Positions 8,002-15,970 of a stretch of 64,000 nucleotides of DNA are shown one piece after another. Where the stretch lies: NCBI GenBank assembly GCA_041686855.1, contig JAWLDA010000019.1:1-64000 (forward strand), in the 5' to 3' direction. The DNA is from JAWLDA01 sp041686855 (GTDB lineage: Bacteria > Bacillota > Limnochordia > DTU080 > RSA5). Under the pieces are notes generated by a model. It worked only from the letters and a program-made list of their open reading frames with translations. It did not search any database and was not told the origin of the DNA. The position numbers were made by a program, and so were the translations under genes. Within the stretch, counting starts at the first letter, position 1. Every line of letters begins with the position of its first letter.

Positions 8002-8105
8002 AGAATTTGAGCGCACCAAGAGGAGATCCCCGCCTTAATGGAGCACTCTCTTTCGGGTAGTCTTGATTTTTTAGTCGGATTTCGACGTTTGGGAGGTTGC
8101 TACCC

Positions 8106-8693
8106 GTGAAGTTTCGAGCGATACTCCTCGTGGGAGCGCCTGGGGTAGGGAAGGGAACACAGGGCAAGGCCCTTGGGCAATTGCCCGGTTTTCATCATTG
8201 CGCATGCGGTGACGTCTTTCGCACATTAGACGAGTCGAGTGAGTTGGGGCGCATCTTCACTGAGTACTCCGCTCGGGGAGAGCTGGTGCCGGACGATCTC
8301 ACGGTAAAGTTGTGGCTGCAGCGACTGAAGCAACTTGAGAATTCGGGGGAGTGGCGGCCACGGCAGGACATCCTGGTGTTGGACGGGATTCCGCGCAATG
8401 TGTCGCAGGCGCGCGTCCTGGACGAATACGCCGACGTCCTGCGCCTCATCGAGCTACGTTGCTCCGATCGCGAGGTGCTCGTCAAACGAATCCGCAGCCG
8501 AGCGATTAAATCCAATCGGTACGATGACGCGAGTGAGCAGGTGATTCGCCACCGGCTCGACGTCTTTGACCAGGAGGCCCAAAGTCTCTTGGGACATTAT
8601 CCGGAGCGTGTTCACACTCACGTGGACGCCGAACAACCGCCTGTGCTCGTCCTGGCGGACGTGATCGAAACGATACGGGAGTTTGTCACATGA
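8106..8693 (+). CDS. adk: Adenylate kinase-like nucleoside monophosphate kinase
   Basis: 195 residues from GTG at 8106; GGGAGG lies 9 bp upstream, whereas the TTG at 8097 would touch it. The P-loop is GAPGVGKGT, the NMP-binding region has CGDVFR in place of the usual SGDLLR, and DGIPRN matches the DGFPRT motif. The LID is short (RAIKSNRYDDA), with no zinc cysteines. It transfers phosphate between ATP and AMP in the cytoplasm. It is not in the usual ribosomal-protein/secY operon, the CGD and IPRN motifs diverge from housekeeping Adk, and its stop overlaps a serine-hydrolase start (ATGA). A second, specialised kinase is therefore possible. Confidence 0.8.
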   Translation: MKFRAILLVGAPGVGKGTQGKALGQLPGFHHCACGDVFRTLDESSELGRIFTEYSARGELVPDDLTVKLWLQRLKQLENSGEWRPRQDILVLDGIPRNVSQARVLDEYADVLRLIELRCSDREVLVKRIRSRAIKSNRYDDASEQVIRHRLDVFDQEAQSLLGHYPERVHTHVDAEQPPVLVLADVIETIREFVT

Positions 8694-9856
8694 CATACAC
8701 CTTTGATCAAGCTCGTATAGAACGGGTCCATCGCTTCTTAAGGAGTAGGGTGGCTGACGGCGGCGTTCGAGCCCTCGCGATGTGTCTCTCGCTCGACGGT
8801 GGGCGTAGGAGCTCGTGGTCGTACGGGACCCGAGACGGCGAGGAACCGGTGACGCCCAAGAGCCGTTTTTTGGTGGCCTCTCTCTCCAAGCCTGTGACGG
8901 CGGCCGTGCTGATGCGCTTGGTGGAGGCGGGCGAACTGACGCTGCAGACACCCGTCTCATCCGTCCTGCCGTCCTTTACCGGAGAGGGGCGGGAGAAGAT
9001 CCGGGTGATCCATCTCCTCACCCACACATCCGGTCTCCCCGACATGGTAGCTCAGAATGTCGCGTTGCGCGAGCGCCACGCTCCACTCGGCGCCTTTTTT
9101 GACGAAGTGTGCCGCACGAAGCCCCTCTTTGAGTCCGGAAGCGACAACTCGTATCAGAGTATGGGGTTCGTCGTGATAAGCACCTTGGTCGAGCGATTGA
9201 CGGGGCGGCGCTTTGCGGAGTTCGCCCGAGAAGAGCTCTTTGTGCCGGCCGGCATGTACGATACGCACTTTGGCTTACCCGATCACGAGAGCGGCGCGGA
9301 GGATGTACAGGTGGAGCTGCCTGAGGGACAGCGAGAGATCGACTACCATTGGAATTCACCCTATTGGCGCAGGCTTGGGGCGCCGTGGGGCGGTTTGATC
9401 TCAACGGTCGGGGACCTGACCACCTTTTTGCGCCTTTTCGTAGAGCGCGGCCCGCTTGCAAAAGCGACGGCAAGGGCGATGACGACGAATCGGCTGCGTG
9501 GACTGGGCCCTCGATTCTCCGCGTGGGGGTTGGGCTTTAAGATTAAAGGCGAATCGCCGGACGACGTGGGAGCAGGCGCCGGTCACGGTAGCAGTTCGGC
9601 CACCTCGAGCGGCGCTGTAGGGGCTGCCCGCTCCGCTTCGGACATCTTCGCGTCTCCCGGCGCTGCGCACAACCGAACGTACTTTGGTGAGCTAAGCTCC
9701 GCTGCTAGTTTCGGGCACTCCGGCGCTACCGGTTGTGTCATGTGGCTCGACCCCAGCACTTCGCTCAGTTGCGTCCTACTAACCAGCAATCCTCGCATTT
9801 TGCGTGACGCAGCGCTGCCGCGCGTCGCCAACATGGTCGCCGCCTCAGTCGGCTGA
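8690..9856 (+). CDS. Beta-lactamase-fold serine hydrolase
   Basis: 388 residues; ATG at 8690 overlaps the adk stop by 4 bp. The active-site SxxK is S64-K67 in VASLSKP, followed by LLTHTSGLPD (family signature about residue 105-114), SYQSMGF as the Tyr motif, and FGHSGATG as the HxG third motif near residue 345. This is the class C / serine beta-lactamase-related esterase and D-aminopeptidase superfamily. No signal peptide is seen, so an intracellular esterase or amidase role is more likely than antibiotic resistance. A Gly/Ala/Ser-rich insertion of about 35 residues lies before the HxG motif. Confidence 0.85.
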   Translation: MTYTFDQARIERVHRFLRSRVADGGVRALAMCLSLDGGRRSSWSYGTRDGEEPVTPKSRFLVASLSKPVTAAVLMRLVEAGELTLQTPVSSVLPSFTGEGREKIRVIHLLTHTSGLPDMVAQNVALRERHAPLGAFFDEVCRTKPLFESGSDNSYQSMGFVVISTLVERLTGRRFAEFAREELFVPAGMYDTHFGLPDHESGAEDVQVELPEGQREIDYHWNSPYWRRLGAPWGGLISTVGDLTTFLRLFVERGPLAKATARAMTTNRLRGLGPRFSAWGLGFKIKGESPDDVGAGAGHGSSSATSSGAVGAARSASDIFASPGAAHNRTYFGELSSAASFGHSGATGCVMWLDPSTSLSCVLLTSNPRILRDAALPRVANMVAASVG

Positions 9857-9875
9857 CTTTTTATTGGACGCGAAG

Positions 9876-9913
9876 CGCCCCGGCAAGCAGGCGAGGCGCC
9901 TGCCGCCGGGGCG
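9876..9913. terminator. Strong hairpin between convergent genes
   Basis: CGCCCCGGC (9876-9884) pairs with GCCGGGGCG (9905-9913), and CAGGCG with CGCCTG inside, giving a 15-bp interrupted GC-rich stem. It lies between the rightward serine hydrolase and the leftward M14-like lipoprotein, so a bidirectional terminator fits. There is no clear T-tract on either side. Confidence 0.6.
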
Positions 9914-9961
9914 GTCTTGGTATCCCTTGCGTAGACTCACCGATCACACGGCTTGTCCACG

Positions 9962-11509
9962 CTAAAACATGATCTCCATGTCGTACTCGCGGCCCAAGAG
10001 TCTAATGAGGGTCCACGCATACTCTTTACGCAGCGAGATCGGGTCAGGGTTGGTCCGACCGGCCAACTCCACTTCCACTGCCGGGATCCCTAGGTCACGT
10101 CCGACCTTGCGGGTGAGACTCCCGCCGATCGGCTCGGTAAAGGCTCTCCATGCGGGACCGTTCGAACCGGAGGGCCGGATGTCGTTGAGCGCATCCCGCA
10201 GCTTCCTCGACACGCTGCCCGCCTCCGACTGTCGGGAGTGGATCAGCGTGTTGGCCAGGCTGTTGTTGAAGCCGTCGTGGAAGTCGACAACAAAGGCCAA
10301 GTTGGGCTGAGACTTGACGAGGTCCCACGTATCCCGGCCCAGGGCCAGGGTAGGGGTTTTTCCTACAGGGAAGAGGCGGTTGAAGTCGTACCCGTTGTAG
10401 GTGCGCTTGTTGTTGTTGCATCCATTCCGATTAAACTCGGGGATGAGCACCAGACGTCCTCGTGAGATGGTGATGCCCCGATCGATGGCCTCTGTGAGCG
10501 CCAGGTGGCCTGATTTCTCGTTGCCGTGAATGCAGCCGACAAAGACGAGCGTCGGGCCGGGAACGGTCGATTCGTAGGTGAGCACGCGGGTCTCATACGA
10601 CGTGCCAGGTCGCAGCGACGTCTCCGTGACAAACGTCTCACCTGCCGACGGCTGAGAATCCGTCACGCCGCAGGCGAAGTAGCCGTTTCCATCTTTGAGG
10701 AGCTCGTCCATGACGGCGATGGTCTTGGGTCCGACTTCCCCGTCGACGTAGAGGCTGTTGCGCTCTTGGAAGCTCTTGACAGAGGCCTCGGTCATCGGTC
10801 CAAAGTCTCCATCGATGAGCCCTGAGTAATCGCCGGTGTGGGTGAGCACCTCTTGCACAAACTTCACCTGTTCTCCGTTGGCGCCGAGGACCAAGTATCG
10901 GCATGCGTCAAAGTAAGCGTACGGAGAGGTGGGATTGGTCGGTTCGCCGGGCTCGTTGGGCTCTTCGTCCTCACCTGGCTCGCCAGGGGCTGGATCGCCC
11001 GGGGGAGTGAAGGTGCAGGAGGCTTCGGTCACGGTCACCTGCGTGATCTTCCACTTGCCGGCGGAGTGTACGAGGCGGGTCGTGCCTGTCCCCGCACAGT
11101 ACGATTCGTTGTTGGCCTCGTCAGCGAACGTGATCGTGAAATCGCCGTCGGCGATTGCGACGTCTCCGTCAATGTCGATAGAGTGCAGGTTGAGGGCGAT
11201 CCCCTTCATCACCTTGTCGGCCCAGGCCGACTCGATGCTGTCGACCAACACGTCCTGGTCGATCGGGGTGGCGGCGGCGGGCATCACCGTGCCGTTCGAT
11301 TTCATTTGGGCGACGATGGACTCTGCGAGGTGTCGTTTGAGCGTTTCGACATCTTTGACCTCGCCCGCGGCTGCGAGCGTTTGCAGGGTTGCTTCGACTT
11401 CTGCCTCGGGAGTTGGGCTGACGCCGTTACCGACACCTAAGAGCCCGCATCCCGCGCTCACGATGAGTGTGAGCAACATGATTGCTACGAAGATGCTCCT
11501 ATGTTTCAT
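9962..11509 (-). CDS. Lipoprotein with peptidoglycan-binding and M14/AstE-like domains
   Basis: 515 residues from ATG at 11509 with AGGAG upstream. A lipobox (LIVSAGC, C21) marks a secreted lipoprotein. Residues about 30-165 form an NTF2-like domain (inferred from pattern). A Pro/Glu-rich linker (GDPAPGEPGEDEEPNEPGEP) follows. Residues about 200-275 are a PG_binding_1 domain (LGANGEQVKFVQEVL, IDGDFGPMTEASVKSFQ, DGEVGPKT). The C-terminal ~210 residues carry HGNEKSG, NRNGCNN, DFNRLFP and FVVDFHDG, the zinc and substrate motifs of succinylglutamate-desuccinylase/aspartoacylase-type M14 enzymes. It would sit at the cell envelope, anchored to peptidoglycan, hydrolysing an amide or peptide. The exact reaction is unknown. 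Confidence 0.85.
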   Translation of the reverse strand: MKHRSIFVAIMLLTLIVSAGCGLLGVGNGVSPTPEAEVEATLQTLAAAGEVKDVETLKRHLAESIVAQMKSNGTVMPAAATPIDQDVLVDSIESAWADKVMKGIALNLHSIDIDGDVAIADGDFTITFADEANNESYCAGTGTTRLVHSAGKWKITQVTVTEASCTFTPPGDPAPGEPGEDEEPNEPGEPTNPTSPYAYFDACRYLVLGANGEQVKFVQEVLTHTGDYSGLIDGDFGPMTEASVKSFQERNSLYVDGEVGPKTIAVMDELLKDGNGYFACGVTDSQPSAGETFVTETSLRPGTSYETRVLTYESTVPGPTLVFVGCIHGNEKSGHLALTEAIDRGITISRGRLVLIPEFNRNGCNNNKRTYNGYDFNRLFPVGKTPTLALGRDTWDLVKSQPNLAFVVDFHDGFNNSLANTLIHSRQSEAGSVSRKLRDALNDIRPSGSNGPAWRAFTEPIGGSLTRKVGRDLGIPAVEVELAGRTNPDPISLRKEYAWTLIRLLGREYDMEIMF

Positions 11510-11658
11510 TCTTTACTCCTTTCGGACCAAGATCTGGGTGGAATGTATACCCGCTGGTAAAAGAGTAAATTTCTTTCAATCAAAGGGCTAGTGACTAGCG
11601 TCACATAAGTGGTGTAGAAGAGGATGGTAATTTCGACCATACTGGGGGAGAGTGTGAC

Positions 11659-12858
11659 GTGGCATTGTTGGAATTGGGCGTTGGGCGCGCCGTAATCACC
11701 CCGCCACTCGGTACGAGCATGGCAGGGTTCGCGCATCGAACGCACGGCGCTGAGTCGGTCCTGGACGATCTGGAGTTGCGACTCTTTTGGTTTCGGAGTG
11801 AAGGGGCCCCGAGCCCCGTGTGTGTAGTGACGGCCGATCTGATCGGATTTGGGCCCGCACTGGTGCGCCGAATACGCCAAAGCCTATGCGAAAGGGTGGG
11901 GATCGATCCGAGCGCGGTGATGCTGGCGGCTAGCCACACACATTCAGGTCCTCACGCGTGTGAGAATGTGGATGACGGCGCGGGCCGACCGGATCCTGCG
12001 TACCTCGACACGCTTGTTGAGAGTATCGCGGGCGCGGCCGCGCACGCTAAGGCAGCGACTCAGCCGGTTCACCTTGATGTGGCATTTGGGCGTTTGAGCG
12101 GGTACGCGATCAACCGGCGCAGAGTGGTGAACGGAAAGGCGCGCATGGCGCCCAACCCTGGGGGAGTGCGTGACGACGAAGTGACCCTCTTCCTGTTTCG
12201 CGCGGTCGAAACCCACGCTCCGATTGGGCTCCTCGTTCACTACACCTGTCATCCGACCACGTTGGGAACGTATCAGATATCGGCCGAGTATCCCGGAGCG
12301 GCCCGCCGGGGGGTCGAAGCGGCCATGGCGGGGGTGACCTGCGGCTTCTTGCCTGGATGCTTTGGGGACGTGCGCCCGGCGTGCACGGTGTTAGGAGGAG
12401 ACGCGTTTCGGCAGGGGACTCCGCAAGATGTCGCAGCCTTTGGGCGGGCCCTGGCTGACGAGACGTTGCGCGCGCTCGAACGCCCGGCGTTGCGCAGGAC
12501 CGAGGCCTCTCTCAAGGCTATCGTCCGTGACGTGGCGTTACCGTTGGAGCGTGAGCCGGACGGGGCGAGCCTTTCGTTACAGCGTGTAGATTTCGCTTCC
12601 GATGTGAGCCTTTTGGCCATGGGAGGGGAAGTTTGCGTTGAGTATGGACAGACTATCAAGAGGATGCGGCCGGGCCGTGTCACCGTGCCGGTGGGGTATG
12701 CAAACGGTATGGTAGGTTACATTCCGACGGCTGAGATGTTTGCGTCAGGAGGGTACGAGCCGGTCGATTCAGTGCGTTACTTCGGATTGAGCTCGCCGTT
12801 CAAGTCGGAGTTGGAGGAGCGAATCTACCGGGCAGTCTCACAGATCCTGGCGGAGTAG
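11659..12858 (+). CDS. Neutral/alkaline ceramidase-like hydrolase (copy 2)
   Basis: 399 residues from GTG at 11659; GGGGGAG is 8 bp upstream. LGVGRAVITPPLGTSMAGFA, AASHTHSGPHA, HYTCHPTTLG, FLPGCFGDVRP and YANGMVGYIPT follow the same pattern as the gene at 5074-6450, so the two are paralogues, but this one is about 60 residues shorter and more diverged. The HTHSGPH and CHP histidines are the likely zinc ligands. Cytoplasmic, no signal peptide. It stands alone: divergent from the M14-like lipoprotein and convergent with the HxlR gene. Substrate unknown; an N-acyl amide is a guess. Confidence 0.85.
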   Translation: MALLELGVGRAVITPPLGTSMAGFAHRTHGAESVLDDLELRLFWFRSEGAPSPVCVVTADLIGFGPALVRRIRQSLCERVGIDPSAVMLAASHTHSGPHACENVDDGAGRPDPAYLDTLVESIAGAAAHAKAATQPVHLDVAFGRLSGYAINRRRVVNGKARMAPNPGGVRDDEVTLFLFRAVETHAPIGLLVHYTCHPTTLGTYQISAEYPGAARRGVEAAMAGVTCGFLPGCFGDVRPACTVLGGDAFRQGTPQDVAAFGRALADETLRALERPALRRTEASLKAIVRDVALPLEREPDGASLSLQRVDFASDVSLLAMGGEVCVEYGQTIKRMRPGRVTVPVGYANGMVGYIPTAEMFASGGYEPVDSVRYFGLSSPFKSELEERIYRAVSQILAE

Positions 12859-12871
12859 GGGGCCTCTGCGG

Positions 12872-13195
12872 TTAGCGGGGTTCGGGCGCCTGCCAGGATT
12901 CAGCCCAGTTTTGGATGGCCTCGACAACTTGTTCGAGGCCTTTTCCTTGCTGCGTGAGGCAGTACTCGATCGTCACCGGTTTGGTATCTTGCACCCGGCG
13001 CTCGACAAGGCCGAGCTCCTCCAACTCTTTCAGTCGCTCGGAGAGCAGGCGATCGCTCAAGTCGGGAATCTGTTGTCGGAAATCCGAGAATCGTTTGGGA
13101 CCACCCAACAAGACACGGATGAGGAGTCCGGTCCACTTTTTGCCCAACACGGCGACGGCGGCCTCATATTTTGGGCACATTTGATCGTAAGCCAC
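12872..13195 (-). CDS. HxlR-family transcriptional regulator
   Basis: 107 residues from GTG at 13195. CPKYEAAVAVLGKKWTGLLI, then LLGGPKRFSDFRQQIPDLSDRLLSERLKELEELGLVERR is the HxlR winged-helix signature, with the N-terminal Cys (C7) that redox- or electrophile-sensing members use. Such proteins bind as dimers and usually regulate a divergent neighbour; here that is the YceI gene, 173 bp away, and direct repeats over its promoter are a candidate operator. The role as a thiol or electrophile sensor is inferred. Confidence 0.9.
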   Translation of the reverse strand: MAYDQMCPKYEAAVAVLGKKWTGLLIRVLLGGPKRFSDFRQQIPDLSDRLLSERLKELEELGLVERRVQDTKPVTIEYCLTQQGKGLEQVVEAIQNWAESWQAPEPR

Positions 13196-13292
13196 GGCTC
13201 TTCACCCTTTGTCAAAGAGTGTGTGAAAAGCAGTTACACGTTCATCCATAAACAGTTTACCACACGACCGGGGGGAATGTTCAATAAGTTGC

Positions 13293-13326
13293 TTGACATA
13301 AGTAAGTGACTATCATAAAGTAAGCG
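13293..13326 (+). promoter_or_regulatory. YceI promoter with candidate HxlR operator repeats
   Basis: TTGACA (13293-13298), a 17-bp spacer, then TAAAGT (13316-13321) forms a credible promoter for the YceI gene. AAGTAAGTG (13300-13308) and AAAGTAAGCG (13317-13326) are direct repeats that overlap the spacer and -10 box, where a repressor would block polymerase. HxlR proteins commonly recognise GTAAGT-like half sites. Confidence 0.6.
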
Positions 13327-13368
13327 CATAGATTCGCAAGGGACTAAGACACCAGGGAGGAATTCGCC

Positions 13369-13917
13369 TTGTCAACTACTACACAAAGCCCATGGCAAAT
13401 CGATGCGACGCACAGTGCTGTTGAGTTTGCAGTTAAGCACCTCATGATCTCCACCGTTAAGGGACGATTCGCCAAGTTTGATGCCGAGATCGAGGGTGAC
13501 GCTACGGACCTTTCCCAGACTAAGATCACAGTGGAGATCGACGTTGCCAGTCTCGACACGCACGAGGGCGATCGGGATGCGCACTTGCGCAGCCCCGACT
13601 TTTTTGACGTAGAGAATCACCCCAAGATGACGTTCGTCAGTCAGCAGATTAAGAGCGTGGGAGCCGATGAATACGACGTCGAAGGCGACTTGACAATACG
13701 TGGTGTCACCAAGCGGGTGACGTTGCGGGCTAAACAAGAGGGACGCGGCAAGGATCCGTGGGGTGGCGAGCGCGTCGCCTACACCTTACAAGGAAGCGTG
13801 AGCCGCAAGGAGTACGGACTCACATGGAACGTCGCTCTCGAGACCGGGGGCGTCCTCGTGGGGGATGAGGTAAAGATCTCCATAGAGGCGCAACTGGTGA
13901 GCAACCCCCAGCAGTAG
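13369..13917 (+). CDS. YceI-family lipid-binding protein
   Basis: 182 residues from TTG at 13369 with GGGAGGA 8 bp upstream. WQIDATHSAVEFAVKHLMISTVKGRF, VDVEGDLTIRGVTKRVTL-type strands (here YDVEGDLTIRGVTKRV) and LTWNVALETGGVLVGDEVKI are the YceI beta-barrel signatures. Family members bind polyisoprenoid or other lipid-like ligands and are often stress-induced. Without a signal peptide this one is cytoplasmic. Its divergent HxlR neighbour suggests induction by oxidants or electrophiles. A clear terminator follows. Confidence 0.93.
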   Translation: MSTTTQSPWQIDATHSAVEFAVKHLMISTVKGRFAKFDAEIEGDATDLSQTKITVEIDVASLDTHEGDRDAHLRSPDFFDVENHPKMTFVSQQIKSVGADEYDVEGDLTIRGVTKRVTLRAKQEGRGKDPWGGERVAYTLQGSVSRKEYGLTWNVALETGGVLVGDEVKISIEAQLVSNPQQ

Positions 13918-13981
13918 CCGAGTTAGTACGATTCTCGGAAAGCATGAGAATCGGCACAAATGGATAGAAGGTCGCGTAGGA

Positions 13982-14009
13982 GAGAGGCGAGGACATCGCC
14001 TCTCTCTTT
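13982..14009 (+). terminator. Rho-independent terminator after the YceI gene
   Basis: GAGAGGCGA (13982-13990), loop GGACA, TCGCCTCTC (13996-14004), then TCTTT. A 9-bp perfect stem with a short T-tract. Confidence 0.8.
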
Positions 14010-14137
14010 GCGCGCTCTTAGACGCGCACGTTTCAAGGAGCGGGAGCCAACAATGGTGAAGAGAATTTAAGCTGCTCAGCCCTTTAGCGCGTGCGGGGGA
14101 CGGGCGTCTTTAACAACCTTGGGCGGGAGGCCTTCGC

Positions 14138-15970
14138 TTGGCTTCAATGATCATTTGGTTTCTCAAATTGCTGTGGCGCGAGCGCCCGTTCGCTGTCGGC
14201 ATCAACGTAGCGCTCATGGTTGTTCAGGGGCTGACGCCTGCCGGGCAAATCTTGATTGTCGAACGTCTACTCGACGCCGTCGCTGCGGTCGCCGTTGGGG
14301 GCGGAGACGTCGGACCGATGGTCGTATGGATTGGAGCCTTGGCGGGAATCCAGGGGTTGCAGGCGCTGCTGGGCTCGGGGCGCGAAATGACGCGGGCGTA
14401 CCTGCGTGAGAGCGCCGGCTGGCGACTCCAACAGCTCGTGATCGACAAGGCAGGTCAAGTGCCCCTGGAAGAGTTTGAGCACCCGGCCTTTCACGATCGC
14501 CTCCAACGGGCACGGCAGGCGGCGACGTGGCGCTCGTTTGTCATCTTTGAGAATACGCTGCGGATCGCGGAAGTGGCGATCAACCTCGCCAGCTACCTCG
14601 TCTTACTTGTCCAGGCGCACACGTTGGTGCCCCTCATCCTCCTAGCCGGAGCGACGCCCAACCTCATCTCCCAGTTTTTGCGGGGGCGGGAGCGCTACCG
14701 GTTGCGCAGGAGTCAAACGCCCGAACAGCGGCGGGTCAACTACCTCGTCGAGCTACTCACCGATCGGGAGAGCGCCAAAGAGTTGCGTCTGTACCAACTC
14801 GGTGAGCACCTCATCGGACGATGGTTCACTGCCGCATCGGAGCTGAGAGACGAACGCCTCCGCCTGGTGAGGCGGCAACAGCTGCGCATTGGCGCGGCGC
14901 GCACGGCGGCCATCGCCGGCTTCGGTGGGGCCATCACCCTCCTGCTACAACAGGCGGTAAACGGTCTCCTCAGCCTGGGCGGATTCGTCTCGCTAATGCA
15001 GGCGGCGACTCGCTTTCAAAATCAGTTGGTGCAGGTGCTGCGGCAGGCGGGCAGCCTGTACGAGGAGTCGCTTTACCTCAGCGACCTACGGGAGTTCATT
15101 CAACTCGAACGTTCGGAGTCCGGCGAGACGGAGTTGGACTCTGCGAAGAGTTACCGCATCGACTTTGAGGGCGTCACCTTTGCCTATCCGGATGGCGCAC
15201 CGGTGTTACAGAATCTCACCTTTACCATTCATCCCGGCGAGAAGGTGGCGCTCGTGGGTACCAATGGGGCCGGAAAGACCACCCTGATCAAGCTGCTCTT
15301 GGGCCTGTACACCCCGACTGAGGGGCGGATCCTGATCAACGGGAAGGACCTCCGCTCTATCGACCCTCAGGAGTACCGACACACGGTCGCTGCAGTCTTT
15401 CAAGATTACTTGCGCTACCAGCTGACGGCGAGGGAGAATATCGGCTATGGGCAGACGGAGAAGCTTCAGAACTCCGAGGCGATCCAGCAGGCGGCCGCCT
15501 CTGCCGGAGCGGACGCCGTCATTGATTCTCTTGAGTCGGGATTAGAGACCACCCTAGGACGGACCTTTGCAGGGGGTCAAGACCTCTCCGGCGGTCAGTG
15601 GCAAAAGATTGCGATTGCCCGCGCGTACTTTCGCACGGCCCGTGTCCTCGTGATGGATGAGCCGACAGCGGCGCTGGACGCTCGGGCCGAGTTGGAGATC
15701 TTTAATCAATTTCGAGCGCTGGCCGGAGAGAGCACGGCCATCTTTGTCTCCCATCGGATGGCGTCGGCCCGGATCGCCGACCGCATCCTTGTCCTCGACC
15801 GCGGCCGGCTCATTGAGAACGGCAGCCACGCAGAGCTCGTCCACGAGGGAGGCGAGTATGCCAACATGTTTGAGATGCAGGCCCGTTGGTATCGCGAGGA
15901 GGTCGGCCCGCCCGTGGGCAGAGCGGACGAGGCCGGGATCTTAGGCAAGAGAGGGGAGGGCGCCCTGTGA
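14138..15970 (+). CDS. ABC exporter half-transporter A
   Basis: 610 residues from TTG at 14138; GGGAGG lies 7 bp upstream, whereas the ATG at 14147 is too far from it. The N-terminal ~330 residues form a six-helix exporter membrane domain; the C-terminal nucleotide-binding domain has Walker A GTNGAGKTT, Q-loop VFQDYL, signature LSGGQWQ, Walker B VLVMDEPT and the switch His in SHR. The membrane domain has the style of peptide, lipid or multidrug exporters (MsbA/LmrA class). Its stop overlaps the next half-transporter (GTGA), so the two make a heterodimer. No substrate biosynthesis genes adjoin; the cargo is unknown. Confidence 0.9.
   Translation: MASMIIWFLKLLWRERPFAVGINVALMVVQGLTPAGQILIVERLLDAVAAVAVGGGDVGPMVVWIGALAGIQGLQALLGSGREMTRAYLRESAGWRLQQLVIDKAGQVPLEEFEHPAFHDRLQRARQAATWRSFVIFENTLRIAEVAINLASYLVLLVQAHTLVPLILLAGATPNLISQFLRGRERYRLRRSQTPEQRRVNYLVELLTDRESAKELRLYQLGEHLIGRWFTAASELRDERLRLVRRQQLRIGAARTAAIAGFGGAITLLLQQAVNGLLSLGGFVSLMQAATRFQNQLVQVLRQAGSLYEESLYLSDLREFIQLERSESGETELDSAKSYRIDFEGVTFAYPDGAPVLQNLTFTIHPGEKVALVGTNGAGKTTLIKLLLGLYTPTEGRILINGKDLRSIDPQEYRHTVAAVFQDYLRYQLTARENIGYGQTEKLQNSEAIQQAAASAGADAVIDSLESGLETTLGRTFAGGQDLSGGQWQKIAIARAYFRTARVLVMDEPTAALDARAELEIFNQFRALAGESTAIFVSHRMASARIADRILVLDRGRLIENGSHAELVHEGGEYANMFEMQARWYREEVGPPVGRADEAGILGKRGEGAL

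Larger units (their letters stand above)
7734..8105. other. Divergent regulatory region before adk
   Basis: 372 bp between the leftward solute-binding protein and rightward adk. It contains a TATAAT box, a structured RNA segment (7897-8001) and a further ~100 nt leader ending in the adk ribosome binding site GGGAGG (8091-8096). GGGTAG at 8057 can pair with CTACCC just before the adk GTG, which could occlude the site (inference). Confidence 0.6.

Noticed and set aside
8690..9856. Antibiotic-resistance beta-lactamase
   Set aside because: It has the fold and SxxK motif but no signal peptide; esterase or amidase relatives with this layout are more common.
14053..14070. Very short frame ATG GTG AAG AGA ATT TAA after an AAGGAG site
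   Set aside because: Five codons only. It could be a leader peptide for the exporter, but there is no supporting attenuator structure.
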